The translations under genes were made by a program, and so were the position numbers. From Roseburia sp. 1XD42-34 (GTDB lineage: Bacteria > Bacillota > Bacilli > Bacillales > Amphibacillaceae), in assembly GCF_009917385.1 (NCBI RefSeq), contig NZ_QWLJ01000009.1, positions 62,001-126,000 of the forward strand: a stretch of DNA of 64,000 nucleotides, read 5' to 3'. Shown one piece after another: positions 1 to 8,767 of the stretch. Under the pieces are notes generated by a model that searched no databases, was not told the DNA's origin, and saw only the letters and a program-made list of their open reading frames with translations. Position 1 is the stretch's first letter, and every line of letters begins with the position of its first letter.

Positions 1-2
1 AT

Positions 3-110
3 GCAAATGGGGCAGATGGTGCAATTATTGGTTCTTATTTTGTGAACGTAGTTTTAACATCTACACCAGAACAGATAGAAAATTATATCAAAGAATTAAA
101 AGCTATTTAA
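3..110 (+). CDS. C-terminal end of a TIM-barrel-type protein (partial)
   Basis: Frame 3 stays open from the left edge to a TAA at 108-110 and gives about 35 residues. They contain GADGAIIGS followed by a helix ending KELKAI. A Gly-Ala-Asp-Gly-x-Ile-x-Gly-Ser segment is typical of the phosphate-binding end of (beta/alpha)8 enzymes such as TrpA or BtpA-like proteins. The fragment is too short to name the family. It is followed at once by a strong intrinsic terminator, which supports a real gene end. Confidence 0.5.
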   Translation, partial: ANGADGAIIGSYFVNVVLTSTPEQIENYIKELKAI

Positions 111-130
111 TGTAATACATGGTTATTTTC

Positions 131-170
131 AGCTTGTAAAAAGTCTGTTGACTTTTTACAAGCTTTTTGG
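131..170 (+). terminator. Intrinsic terminator of the left-edge gene
   Basis: A perfect 15-bp stem (131-145 with 150-164) and a 4-nt loop are followed by TTTT. The decayed group II intron begins directly after the T-tract, at 171. Confidence 0.9.
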
Positions 171-1122
171 GTGCGCCCGGCATAGGTTATAACTCGGTGG
201 TGAAAGTCCACTACAGGTTTGGCAGTAGGAACTGTTAGCTAAGGGCAAGGGGGTCTATCGTGTGGTGGAATCTGAAGGAAGTCGGAGCAAAATCCCGAAC
301 TGACGGAAAGAAACTGTATATAAGACCGAATTGGAACGGATGAGTTTGCCAAACAAGACAAAGTCGGATACTGCCACAGTTCCATACAGTAAATACAGCA
401 GTTACATAGGAAGAAGGTTATAGCCCTTATCTGGGGAGATCTTACGAGGGTTACTCAATTAACAATCAAATTAGTGATAGTTTGATGAATCGTAAGAAGT
501 CAGCAGAAGCCATATTAGTTTCCAATGGAAATGAAGGGCTGAACAATGTTCAATCTTGGAAAACAAGGAGGTGTAGACATCGCCGCCTAAACGCAGAAAA
601 CATCGTGGTATAGACCAAAATGAGGGCTACCTATGAAGAGATAAGTTGGAAACTGAAGGGTATATAGGAGTGCGTAGGGATGTCGACATGGATATGAAAG
701 AACAAGATGGTATTACCGTATATCAACTTAAAACACGTATGAAAGCATACCCATCAACCACTCAAACAGAAATTAAGGGAAGGAACTTACCAACCTCAGC
801 CAGTTAAAAGAGTTGCCAGCCAAAACCTGACGGTTCGAAAAAATATTTGGGAATACCTTGTGTATTGGATAGGGTTGTACAACAAGCCACCCTCCAAGTG
901 CTTGAGCCTATAATAACCCTCCATTTTTCAGAAAGCAGTTTCGGCTTCCGAAATAGCAGAAACGCTCACCAAGCAATCAAACTAGCAGAACAATATTACC
1001 AAGAAGGATATCGAATTGCAGTGGACTGTGACTTAAAAAGCTGTTACCCCCCCTGCATAAGGAGAACTTCATTGAAGATAAAAAAGAAGGAAATATACTA
1101 TTAAAGTGAAAGAAATAATAAA
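171..1122 (+). mobile_element. Degenerate, 3'-truncated group II intron
   Basis: The block opens with GTGCGCCC, the usual 5' end of bacterial group II introns. It continues with domain-I-like text (GGTGGTGAAAGTCC, AACTGTTAGCTAAGGGCAAG, GAATCTGAAGGAAG). Broken reverse-transcriptase coding follows from about 750. No domain V, domain VI or intron 3' end is seen before the next gene, so the right part is lost. Insertion straight after a terminator hairpin is the known habit of class C introns; the class assignment here is inference. Confidence 0.85.
750..1122 (+). pseudogene. Group II intron reverse transcriptase/maturase fragment
   Basis: A conceptual translation with frame changes gives REGTYQPQPVKRV, then PDGSKKYLGIPCVLDRVVQQ, then SESSFGFR and a basic HQAIKLAEQYYQEGY stretch. 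These are RT0 to RT3 landmarks of intron-encoded reverse transcriptases. There is a frameshift near 822-828 and another at the C-run near 1049-1055. Reading stops near 1122, before the YADD active site. The longest intact piece is 847-1104. It is non-functional and lacks the catalytic, maturase and endonuclease parts. Confidence 0.85.
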
Positions 1123-1229
1123 AGAACGAAGCGATTGTTTGTATCCGCTTTATGGGATTGTTAAAGTTATCCAGTAAATATGTTATGATAAAAATGGGAA
1201 CAAAACGCTCATGAGGGGAGAAGTTATAA

Positions 1230-1664
1230 ATGGCTGAAAATATTCTAGTAGCTTATGATGGATCGGAATTAAGTAGAAAAGCAGTTGAAGAAGCAAAAAA
1301 GCAGGCTAAACTTGTAAAGGATGCTGTAGTATATGCTGTGACTGTTATTACACATGCTGGACCAACTGCCAATGCTGCACTTGCACGCAGTTTTATGGGG
1401 GATATGGCAGAGGAAATACGTCCATCAATGGAACGTATTCGTGAAGAATTTGAAGCAGAAGGAATTAACTGCAAGGCAGAGGTGCTGTTGGATTATTCTT
1501 TTCGTAATCCAAGTTCTCAGATTGTAGAGTATGCCAAGGAAAATCAAATTGACCTTATCATTCTTGGTAGTCGCGGCCTTGGTGGAGTAGGAAGATTTTT
1601 GTTAGGAAGTGTTAGCAGCCAAATTGTACAACGTGCCGAATGTAAAGTGTTAGTAGTAAAATAA
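1230..1664 (+). CDS. Universal stress protein, UspA family
   Basis: A 144-residue single-domain cytosolic protein, the normal length for the family. The N-terminus ILVAYDGSELS is the first UspA strand with its conserved Asp. The C-terminus holds the nucleotide-binding signature GSRGLGGVGRFLLGSVS, matching G-x2-G-x9-G-S, so it probably binds ATP. A GAGGGGAGAAG ribosome-binding site lies just before ATG 1230. The gene stands alone between the intron remnant and a terminator. UspA proteins help cells survive stress, but the target of this one cannot be read from the sequence. Confidence 0.93.
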   Translation: MAENILVAYDGSELSRKAVEEAKKQAKLVKDAVVYAVTVITHAGPTANAALARSFMGDMAEEIRPSMERIREEFEAEGINCKAEVLLDYSFRNPSSQIVEYAKENQIDLIILGSRGLGGVGRFLLGSVSSQIVQRAECKVLVVK

Positions 1665-1870
1665 GACGAGGAAGAAATACAAGGATATCCCCCTGGTTTT
1701 TTCACGAACTAAATGACTTCTCAATATGCTGAATTCAAAGCAATCTTGATAAACAATATAATGCTAGAACTTCAGACATTATTAACAAACGTAGAGAAAA
1801 AATTCGTGCACGGATAATTTGCTTCGACGGAGATTGGTAACGTTATACCTGCTGAATAAAGCTTTTTTGC

Positions 1871-1922
1871 GCTGTATGTAAGCTAGTAAAATAGTTTTAT
1901 TTAACATACAGCTCTTTTATTG
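1871..1922 (+). terminator. Putative terminator after the UspA gene
   Basis: GCTGTATGT (1871-1879) pairs with ACATACAGC (1904-1912) across a 24-nt loop, followed by TCTTTTATTG. The rest of the 1665-2078 spacer shows no gene. Confidence 0.5.
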
Positions 1923-2078
1923 TTCTAAAACAATCGCTTCAATTGATTTACAAGTAAAGCTGGAACCTGTAAACAAATCATTTATTACAACCTCATGTAA
2001 GGGAAGAGGGAAGTTCCTATTTCTAAAAATCAGTGCTAGGATAGAAATAGAGGATGGTTTTCTGAGGAAGGGATAAAG

Positions 2079-2897
2079 ATGGTATTTGTCATTTGTGTTG
2101 TTATAGGGATAATAACTGCACTGGTAGGAGCTTTAATGGGGCTTGGGGGAGGAATTGTACTTATTCCCAGTTTGTTAGGTTTACATCAGTTTTCAGAGGC
2201 ATTTGCATGGGCGACGCCACAGGCGGTTGTTGGTATTTCCCTTGTTGCGATGGTGTTCACAGCTTTATCATCATCTATTGCTTATGTAAAAACGAAACGG
2301 ATTGATTATAAAGTAGGTTTATGGCTTATATCAGGGAGCATTCCTGGTAGTATTCTTGGGTCATGGCTCAACCAGTTTATGGATACAGAACCATTTTTAC
2401 TTTATTTTGGTCTAGTAATGATTGGTGTATCTGGGTTGTTTTTTGCGAAACGAAAAACAACAGCAACTCGAGTTAAACCACAAAATAATCGCGTTCGTAC
2501 CTTTGATATCGATGGAACAACATATCATTACAAATTTTCTCTCTGGATTGCAATCGTGCTATCTTTATCTGTAGGGTTGTTATCAGGTTTATTTGGTATT
2601 GGTGGTGGATCGATTATGGTTCCTGCTATGATTCTTATATTTGGTATACCCGCGCATGTGGCAACAGCGACATCCATGTTTATGATTTTATTTATAAGTC
2701 TAATTGGAGCGGGGACACATATTGTATTGGGACATCTAGAATGGATGTATGCGCTGTTTTTTATCCCGGGAGCCTGGATCGGTGGAAAATTAGGTGCTAT
2801 GATCAATCACTGTTTATCTGGAAAAGCACTTGAATGGATTTTAAGAATCGTATTAATTATAATTGGTATTCGAATGATCTTTCAAGGGCTATCATAA
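2079..2897 (+). CDS. yunE: TSUP/TauE-SafE family membrane permease (YunE-like)
   Basis: A 272-residue integral membrane protein with about eight hydrophobic segments in two halves. Each half starts with a glycine-rich repeat (GALMGLGGGIVLIP near residue 15 and GLLSGLFGIGGGSIMVP near 165), the hallmark of the TauE/SafE family. Members export or import small sulfur-containing or organic anions; the substrate here is unknown. ATG 2079 has GAGGAAGGG upstream. The gene sits 14 bp before yunD, with AAGGAG between them, so the two are probably cotranscribed. B. subtilis has the same pair, which supports the name. Confidence 0.88.
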   Translation: MVFVICVVIGIITALVGALMGLGGGIVLIPSLLGLHQFSEAFAWATPQAVVGISLVAMVFTALSSSIAYVKTKRIDYKVGLWLISGSIPGSILGSWLNQFMDTEPFLLYFGLVMIGVSGLFFAKRKTTATRVKPQNNRVRTFDIDGTTYHYKFSLWIAIVLSLSVGLLSGLFGIGGGSIMVPAMILIFGIPAHVATATSMFMILFISLIGAGTHIVLGHLEWMYALFFIPGAWIGGKLGAMINHCLSGKALEWILRIVLIIIGIRMIFQGLS

Positions 2898-2911
2898 GGA
2901 GTATTTTTTAA

Positions 2912-4303
2912 ATGGAAGAACAAATCTATTTTTATTATACGAATGATTTACATAGTAATTTCGATAACTGGTCGCAAGTTTCGTACTTTTTAAAGCAGGC
3001 AAAACATCGCTGTCAAGCTGCGGGCAACTCCTGCTGGACAGTAGATATTGGCGATCATATAGATAGAGTACATCCAATAGCAGAGGCTTTTAAGGGGAAA
3101 GCAAATGTTGCTTTACTGAATGAAACTGGTTACGATATAGCTACCATTGGAAACAACGAAGGCATTACTATTTCCCATGATGAACTTGTTGCATTATATG
3201 AGGAGGCAAGATTTACAATAGTTTGCGCTAATTTGCATTCAAAGGAAGGCAAAGCCCCCGATTGGTTACAATCCTATACGTTCGTTAATTCAGAACACGG
3301 CGTTAAAATTGCCGTCGTGGGTCTTACGGCACCGTTTAATGCGTATTATGAGCTGCTTGGCTGGTATGCTTCTCCACCTTATGAGGAGTTGGAGAAGATG
3401 TTAGGTACTATTAAATGCCAAGCAGATATAATTATATTACTGTCTCACTTAGGATATAGTGAAGATTGTGAAATAGCTCGTCGCTTTCCTGATATTGATG
3501 TAATTATCGGCGGGCACACTCATCATTTGTTACGAAATGGCGAACATGTGAATCATACACTTTTGTCCGCTGCTGGAAAACATTGTCATTATATTGGAGA
3601 AGTAATCTTAACGTGGGATCATAACCAAGGCAGATTAAAACAAAAGCAAGCATATGCTACTAATATTACGCATCTGCCAAAGGATTTGGATACAGAGAAG
3701 TTGCTTACAGCTTATCAAAAACGTGCTGAACGTATATTGGCTAAGCCCGTTGCACAATTATCCTCACCTTTAGAAGTTAATTGGCGTAAAGTGACCCCTA
3801 TTTTACAAGCTTTAACAGATGCACTCAAGCGACAAACAAATGCTGACTGTGCGATGTTAAATGCAGGGGTGTTGTTGGAAAGCTTACCTGAAGGAACAGT
3901 TACATACGGTGATATTCATCGTATTTGTCCACATCCAATTAATACGTGTGTTGTAGAATTAACAGGTAGTGAGTTGTTAGAAGCTATTCGTTCTTCGTTA
4001 ACAGAGGAATTTATCGAGTTTGAGTTGAAGGGCTTTGGATTTCGGGGGAAAATGATGGGTAGAATGGCTTTTTCTGGGTTAACACTGCAAATGGAAGAAT
4101 TAAAAGACGAAGCTCTGTTTGTGAAACAAGCATTTCAAAATGACGGAAATCCTTTACAACCAGATCATATTTATACGCTAGCTACTGCTGATACTTTTAC
4201 TTTTGGCAGATTAATCCCTGAGATTGCTCGCTCTGAGGTCAAAAACTATTATTTACCGGAATTTCTACGAGACATATTGGCACAAACTTTACAAAGCAGG
4301 TAA
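2912..4303 (+). CDS. yunD: Bifunctional metallophosphatase/5'-nucleotidase (YunD-like)
   Basis: A 463-residue protein with a calcineurin-like metallophosphatase domain and a C-terminal 5'-nucleotidase domain. Metal-binding motifs are visible in order: NDLHSNF near residue 10, DIGDHIDR near 45, GNNE near 77, LSHLG near 175 and GGHTHH near 200. The C-terminal half carries CAMLNAGVLLESLPEG and YGDIHRICPHP, the substrate-binding region of UshA-type enzymes. There is no signal peptide, so it should be cytosolic, unlike UshA. ATG 2912 follows AAGGAG, 14 bp after yunE. The nucleotide substrate is not certain. Confidence 0.9.
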   Translation: MEEQIYFYYTNDLHSNFDNWSQVSYFLKQAKHRCQAAGNSCWTVDIGDHIDRVHPIAEAFKGKANVALLNETGYDIATIGNNEGITISHDELVALYEEARFTIVCANLHSKEGKAPDWLQSYTFVNSEHGVKIAVVGLTAPFNAYYELLGWYASPPYEELEKMLGTIKCQADIIILLSHLGYSEDCEIARRFPDIDVIIGGHTHHLLRNGEHVNHTLLSAAGKHCHYIGEVILTWDHNQGRLKQKQAYATNITHLPKDLDTEKLLTAYQKRAERILAKPVAQLSSPLEVNWRKVTPILQALTDALKRQTNADCAMLNAGVLLESLPEGTVTYGDIHRICPHPINTCVVELTGSELLEAIRSSLTEEFIEFELKGFGFRGKMMGRMAFSGLTLQMEELKDEALFVKQAFQNDGNPLQPDHIYTLATADTFTFGRLIPEIARSEVKNYYLPEFLRDILAQTLQSR

Positions 4304-4481
4304 ATAGTGAATGTAAATCCATTCCAAATGCATGAAGAGAAAGGAAATAACTAATTCAATGCGTAGCTTACGACGTAATGAAGCTCACAAAGAAAGTGAA
4401 TACGTTAGTAAGATTAGTTAGGAGAATTTTCATTCTAATCCTCCCAGAGCAATCATAGACTTGCTTTGAGGGGGTTTTTTT

Positions 4482-5255
4482 ATGAGAAAACGACCAGGAC
4501 GTAGGATACGAACAGATTCTTCGATGAAAATAATCTTACTGATGACGACAGTTGCTTTTGTCATTTTGACCTCCTTTAGTATTTTAATTGTTGACAAAGG
4601 AATCACCCCTCCCTTAATGGATATAGCCAATCAAAAAACGAGAGAGTTTGCGACACGGACCATTAATGAAGCAGTGAAGTCAACAGAAAATATTAGCTTT
4701 GACGACTTAATGGAAGTAAGCTCAGAAAACAATGTATCTATTGTCGGTTGGAAATCAGCAGCAGTGAATCGGGCGCTTCGTGCGGCTACAAAACGAGCTG
4801 AATATTTTCTATATGGAATGAATAAAGGTGAGACATTAGATACAGATGACCCGGAAATGCCACCACAGGATTATGGGGATACGGCGGATGAATTGGCAGA
4901 CAAAGATCCTACTGTAGTTGAAATTCCCATTGGTCAGGCTACAGGAAGCACTATTTTGGCAAATCTTGGTCCTAAAATTCCAGTCCATTTTGAAATTGTT
5001 GGCAGCATTCAATCAGATGTTGAATATATTATGAAAGACTTTGGAATCAATGCCGCACTGATTGAAATATATATACCGGTCACTGTAAATGCGCAAATTG
5101 TTGTCCCTTTTAGTACTGAATCTGCTGAAATTAGCACGAAAGTCTATGTAGATTCTCGTGTTATTATGGGAGATGTACCACAATTTTATGGAAGCGATGG
5201 TGAAAACACGCCAAATATTTCGATTCCTAAGGATGACTTGAATCAGAACAATTAA
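4482..5255 (+). CDS. yunB: Sporulation protein YunB
   Basis: A 257-residue protein with a basic N-terminus (MRKRPGRRIR), one membrane segment at about residues 15-38, and a long extracytoplasmic part beginning PPLMDIANQKTREFATRTIN. This matches YunB, which in B. subtilis is made in the mother cell under SigE and is needed for normal spore formation. GAGGGGG lies before ATG 4482. The last codons overlap the promoter of the following lysine riboswitch transcript. No other domain is visible. The assignment rests on the distinctive N-terminus and on the yunD/yunE neighbourhood. Confidence 0.88.
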   Translation: MRKRPGRRIRTDSSMKIILLMTTVAFVILTSFSILIVDKGITPPLMDIANQKTREFATRTINEAVKSTENISFDDLMEVSSENNVSIVGWKSAAVNRALRAATKRAEYFLYGMNKGETLDTDDPEMPPQDYGDTADELADKDPTVVEIPIGQATGSTILANLGPKIPVHFEIVGSIQSDVEYIMKDFGINAALIEIYIPVTVNAQIVVPFSTESAEISTKVYVDSRVIMGDVPQFYGSDGENTPNISIPKDDLNQNN

Positions 5256-5266
5256 TTTGCTATAAT
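5238..5266 (+). promoter_or_regulatory. Vegetative promoter of the lysine-riboswitch transcript
   Basis: TTGAAT (5238-5243) and TATAAT (5261-5266) are separated by 17 bp. The -35 box lies inside the end of yunB. A start near 5273 would give a leader that contains the whole riboswitch. Confidence 0.7.
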
Positions 5267-5299
5267 GATTTTTATAAATAGAATATTTCAACCTTATCA

Positions 5300-5545
5300 G
5301 ATCGGTGAGGTAGAGGTGCAGTATATAAGAGTAGTCTGTTGGAGGATGACAACAATGAAAGCAGATGAAAGGATGTATTGCCGAAGCATAATAAGTGTCA
5401 AGCTTACTATCGCTGGTATGCTTTTGAATAAGAGGTATACTGTCATGCAGCGAGCAATATGCATGGAGAACTACTGATCGAAATGGAGGATAACGTATAT
5501 TGCAAAGACAATGGTAGGTTATTTTCTATCATTGTCTTTTTCTAT
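5300..5545 (+). promoter_or_regulatory. Lysine riboswitch (L box) with terminator
   Basis: The conserved L-box elements occur in order: TAGAGGTGC (5311-5319), AAGAGTAGTC, GAAAGGATG, GCCGAAGC, ATCGCTGG and ACTGTCATGCAG. The closing strand CTACTGATC pairs back to the GATCGGTGAGGTAG start. An expression platform follows: AAAGACAATGGTAG pairs with CTATCATTGTCTTT (5504-5540) and runs into TTTTTC. Lysine binding should therefore end transcription before the transporter gene. The same order of motifs is seen in the B. subtilis lysC leader. Confidence 0.92.
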
Positions 5546-5639
5546 GTGAACGGATAATGCTTCGGTTCACTTATCCTATTTTCCATCAACAGTATGTTTC
5601 CTTGCTCGATTGCTACCAATTTATGTGGAGGTAACCGGA

Positions 5640-7196
5640 ATGGAAGGAACAATTTTTTCACTTATTCCAGCTGTTTTAATGCTGGTGCTCGTCCTTTTAA
5701 CGAGAAATGTCTTACTATCTTTAGGAACAGGAATTATAGTGGGAGCTCTCCTCATCCATGATTTCTCAATTTTAGATTCGTTTAAAGAAATCGGGATGCA
5801 GTTTTATACCCTGTTCGTATCTGATGGCACAATAAACACAGGGAATGTTCTATTACTGACGTTTTTACTGTTATTAGGGGTAATGACAGCTTTTCTACAG
5901 GCTTCTGGAGGGAGTAGAGCATTTGGCGATTGGATGATTAAAAAAGTAAAAACGCGTTCAGGAGCGCAAGCAATGAGTGCAGTGTTAGGATTAATAATTT
6001 TTATTGATGATTATTTTAACAGCTTAGCTGTTGGCCAAATTGCTCGCCCATTAACAGACCGCCACAAAATTTCCCGAGCTAAACTGGCTTATATTATAGA
6101 TTCAACGTCTGCTCCAGTAACGGTAATTTCACCTATTTCCAGCTGGGGAGCTTATATTATCGGAATTATGGGCGGGTTGTTTGCTGCAAATGGAATTACA
6201 ACATTAGAGCCATTAGAAGCTTTCATCAAAATGATCCCCTACAATTTATATGCCATCGCAGCAGTCATATCTGTTTTTTTAGTTGCTTATTTAAAAGCAG
6301 ATATTGGTCCAATGCGAAAGCATGAAATACGAGCTATAAAGACCGGGGAGCTAATTGATCCAAAACAGGATAAAGTACCTGGGGATTTAAGCGATACATT
6401 CACACCACATCAGGGAGGTAAGATATACCATTTACTGGTGCCAATTGGAGTCCTTATTGTTGCTACAGTATCTTCTATGGTGATTACAGGAGTGATAGCG
6501 ACAGAAGAAAATGTTAATATACTTACCATTTTTGCGAATACAAATGTAAATTTATCCTTATTTGCTGGTGGGATTATAGCGGTATTAACCTCATACTTGT
6601 TTCACATGGGTCAACGAAAACCGAGAAATTCCAGTTTGAAAATTGTTTTTGAAGGTGCAAAGACGATGATGCCAGCCATTTACATTTTGTTGTTAGCTTG
6701 GATGATTGGTTCTATTATTGGCGTATTGGAAACAGGAGAATATTTAGCTGGTATTGTAAATGATTTGTCGCTAAATCCTGCTTTTCTGCCATTTTTGTTC
6801 TTTATTATTGCTGGTTTTATGGCGCTTGCAACGGGAACATCATGGGGAACATTTGGAATTATGTTACCAATTGCAGCAGAAGTAACCACGATTACGGATA
6901 TGGAAATGTTGATTCCGTCTATGGCAGCGGTATTAGCTGGAGCTGTTTTCGGTGATCATTGTACCCCGATATCCGATACAACCATTTTATCAGCTACCGG
7001 AGCAGGGGCAAATCATATTGATCACGTCATGACCCAGCTTCCATACGCATTTATTTCTGCATTTGCTGCTTCCATTGGATACATTCTAGTTGGGTTTACA
7101 AATCAAGTAATTTTACCATTGGCTGTATCTTTGTCCATCGTTATCGCATTTACTACCATTATTCATTTTATGAAAAACACAAGGACAGAAGAATAA
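5640..7196 (+). CDS. lysW: NhaC-family antiporter-like transporter under lysine riboswitch control
   Basis: An 518-residue membrane protein with a dozen or so hydrophobic segments. IDDYFNSLAVGQ near residue 120, and GTSWGTFGIMLPIA and FGDHCTPISDTT in the last third, are signatures of the NhaC/ArsB-like superfamily. Family members swap Na+ for H+ or for amino acids. Because the gene lies directly behind an L box, the substrate is probably lysine; NhaC-type genes under L boxes have been proposed as lysine transporter LysW. ATG 5640 is preferred over an upstream TTG at 5610 because GGAGG lies at the correct distance. The product could still be a plain Na+/H+ antiporter. Confidence 0.85.
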   Translation: MEGTIFSLIPAVLMLVLVLLTRNVLLSLGTGIIVGALLIHDFSILDSFKEIGMQFYTLFVSDGTINTGNVLLLTFLLLLGVMTAFLQASGGSRAFGDWMIKKVKTRSGAQAMSAVLGLIIFIDDYFNSLAVGQIARPLTDRHKISRAKLAYIIDSTSAPVTVISPISSWGAYIIGIMGGLFAANGITTLEPLEAFIKMIPYNLYAIAAVISVFLVAYLKADIGPMRKHEIRAIKTGELIDPKQDKVPGDLSDTFTPHQGGKIYHLLVPIGVLIVATVSSMVITGVIATEENVNILTIFANTNVNLSLFAGGIIAVLTSYLFHMGQRKPRNSSLKIVFEGAKTMMPAIYILLLAWMIGSIIGVLETGEYLAGIVNDLSLNPAFLPFLFFIIAGFMALATGTSWGTFGIMLPIAAEVTTITDMEMLIPSMAAVLAGAVFGDHCTPISDTTILSATGAGANHIDHVMTQLPYAFISAFAASIGYILVGFTNQVILPLAVSLSIVIAFTTIIHFMKNTRTEE

Positions 7197-7456
7197 GTAA
7201 GGAGTACCCAAAGATGCTGGGGAAATACGATAGAGCAATGATAAATGTTTAAAAGGAAGAGGAAAAAAACAGTTAAATCATGAAATAGATGAGACGGGGT
7301 GGAAGAATCGGAGATCCGGAGATTGCTGAATAAAAAGTTGTAAGTATTCACTTTCGATGATGAAAATATTAAATGACATTTAATGTAACGTTAAAAGTCA
7401 GAACTACAAATGGGAGGAAAAATATAACAGCTATTAGCGTTTTAAAGGCCATAAGA

Positions 7457-7497
7457 AAACGCAGAGGGTTTATTCCTCTGCGTTTTACCTTTTTTAT
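7457..7497 (+). terminator. Intrinsic terminator of lysW
   Basis: AAAACGCAGAGG (7457-7468) pairs perfectly with CCTCTGCGTTTT (7475-7486), followed by a T-rich tract. An F1 repeat begins at 7501, right behind it. The spacer 7197-7456 shows no gene. Confidence 0.9.
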
Positions 7498-7500
7498 AAG

Positions 7501-7608
7501 TTAAGAAAGCATAAAATTAATGGCTTATGTATAACAAAATAACTGAATAAGTCACGTCCGGCTCCAGCAACCAGCAACTAGGCGACTTCATGAATCGCAC
7601 CCCCGTCA
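7501..7608 (+). repeat. F1 repeat, copy a (5' part only)
   Basis: It shares with the other F1 copies the left end AAGAAAGCATAAAATTAATG, the core CACGTCCGGC and CAGCAACTAGGCGACTTCA, then breaks off near 7608. The left end lies within a few bases of the lysW terminator T-tract. Confidence 0.85.
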
Positions 7609-7796
7609 ACAGAACTAAAACGGCAGGCTTTGAAAAGCGAAATGATTATAACGAATGCCGATAAAGATCCCGCAGATAGTAAGGTTATCATTTTTCGCCA
7701 ATTTATCTCTTTTGGAGGTTTTACAGCCTCTCGGGAAACCGCAATCCATATCATAAAAGAAACTATGGCAAGTATTGCAATAATATCTTTCGCCAT
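7578..7796 (-). CDS. Small two-segment membrane protein, 3' end overwritten by an F1 repeat
   Basis: A 72-residue product with two hydrophobic stretches (IIAILAIVSFMIWIAV and AGSLSAFVIIISLF) joined by a basic linker. A plausible promoter on the minus strand (TTGAGT and TACAAT, about 16 bp apart, near 7912-7940) supports expression. The ribosome-binding site is poor. The last residues and the TAG are encoded by the F1 repeat, so the native C-terminus has probably been lost. I do not recognise the family. It may be a remnant rather than a working gene. Confidence 0.4.
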   Translation of the reverse strand: MAKDIIAILAIVSFMIWIAVSREAVKPPKEINWRKMITLLSAGSLSAFVIIISLFKACRFSSVDGGAIHEVA

Positions 7797-7839
7797 ATTT
7801 TATACCCCATTGATTTATATTTTGTTTAATTTTTAACAC

Positions 7840-8652
7840 GTATTATTCCGTTCGATCTTACTTCTGCGTCTATTTATTTTAAATGACATAAAATTTTACC
7901 CTTTAAATAATTATTGTATCACAATAATTATCTTACTCAAAAATAACAAAACACAAAAAACATCCATAATTTTCAAAGTTAGTCATTACAAATAAATAAT
8001 GTCATTTCAGTCAGTATCTGTAATTCCTAACTGTTGAGCAGGGGTTAGGCTTTTCTATCAGCCATAGTTACCACCAGCAAACAAAAATAATCGTAGGTTC
8101 GTAAAATAGTGAAAGCATGTGGAGCATATTTCGGATTAAAGTCCGCGTAAATATAGCTGTTACCATCACTTCTGGATAATACGATAAAATTGCTACTTAG
8201 AAGGGAATTAAATATTTATGTCTAGAAAAGGATACTACTGAATAAAAACAATTGGTATTAGATGGATATGAAAATAAAGAATATAGCTTTAGATGTATTC
8301 ATAAACGTACGCGTACATCACACGACTCTTATGAATTGGAAGGAAATCGTAAACAAATATGAAGGGAAGGTTTCATAAGAACCTCTTCTAATGAAGCCTA
8401 TAAAGGAAATAAAGGCTGGAGATAGCATATGTGCTTAATATATCGGACTTTTACTTATATGTGTGTAAAAAATAAAAGTTTTGGCTAAAAATAATGAAAA
8501 TAAAAGTACTGCTTTTGGTAAGCTCTATTCGTTTATCATTATTCTCTACTTAGATTTTGATAGAATGAAAAGGTTAGCGAACGAGAATGCGGTTGTTTAG
8601 AAGGGATATATGACACGAAGTTACACCATAGATAATGTAATGAAAATATTTT
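7840..8652. other. Gene-free spacer
   Basis: About 800 bp of AT-rich sequence with many stops in all frames. No coding region, known RNA or clear repeat is seen. It may hold decayed coding sequence, but no family could be recognised. Confidence 0.5.
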
Positions 8653-8681
8653 TTGACATATGCATCAAGTACCGTTATAAT
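8653..8681 (+). promoter_or_regulatory. Consensus SigA-type promoter of the NSS transporter
   Basis: TTGACA (8653-8658) and TATAAT (8676-8681) are separated by exactly 17 bp, with GAAAGGAGGAGG before the start codon at 8768. This is the best vegetative promoter in the window. Confidence 0.85.
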
Positions 8682-8767
8682 ACAAACATAAATATCTGAA
8701 AAAACCAAACTTTTGGAACATTCCTTATTACTGGCTGATAGGATGAGGAAGAAAGGAGGAGGAAAAT

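Noticed and set aside
5265..5477. Open frame of 70 codons in front of lysW
   Set aside because: It lies wholly within the lysine riboswitch leader and has no ribosome-binding site.
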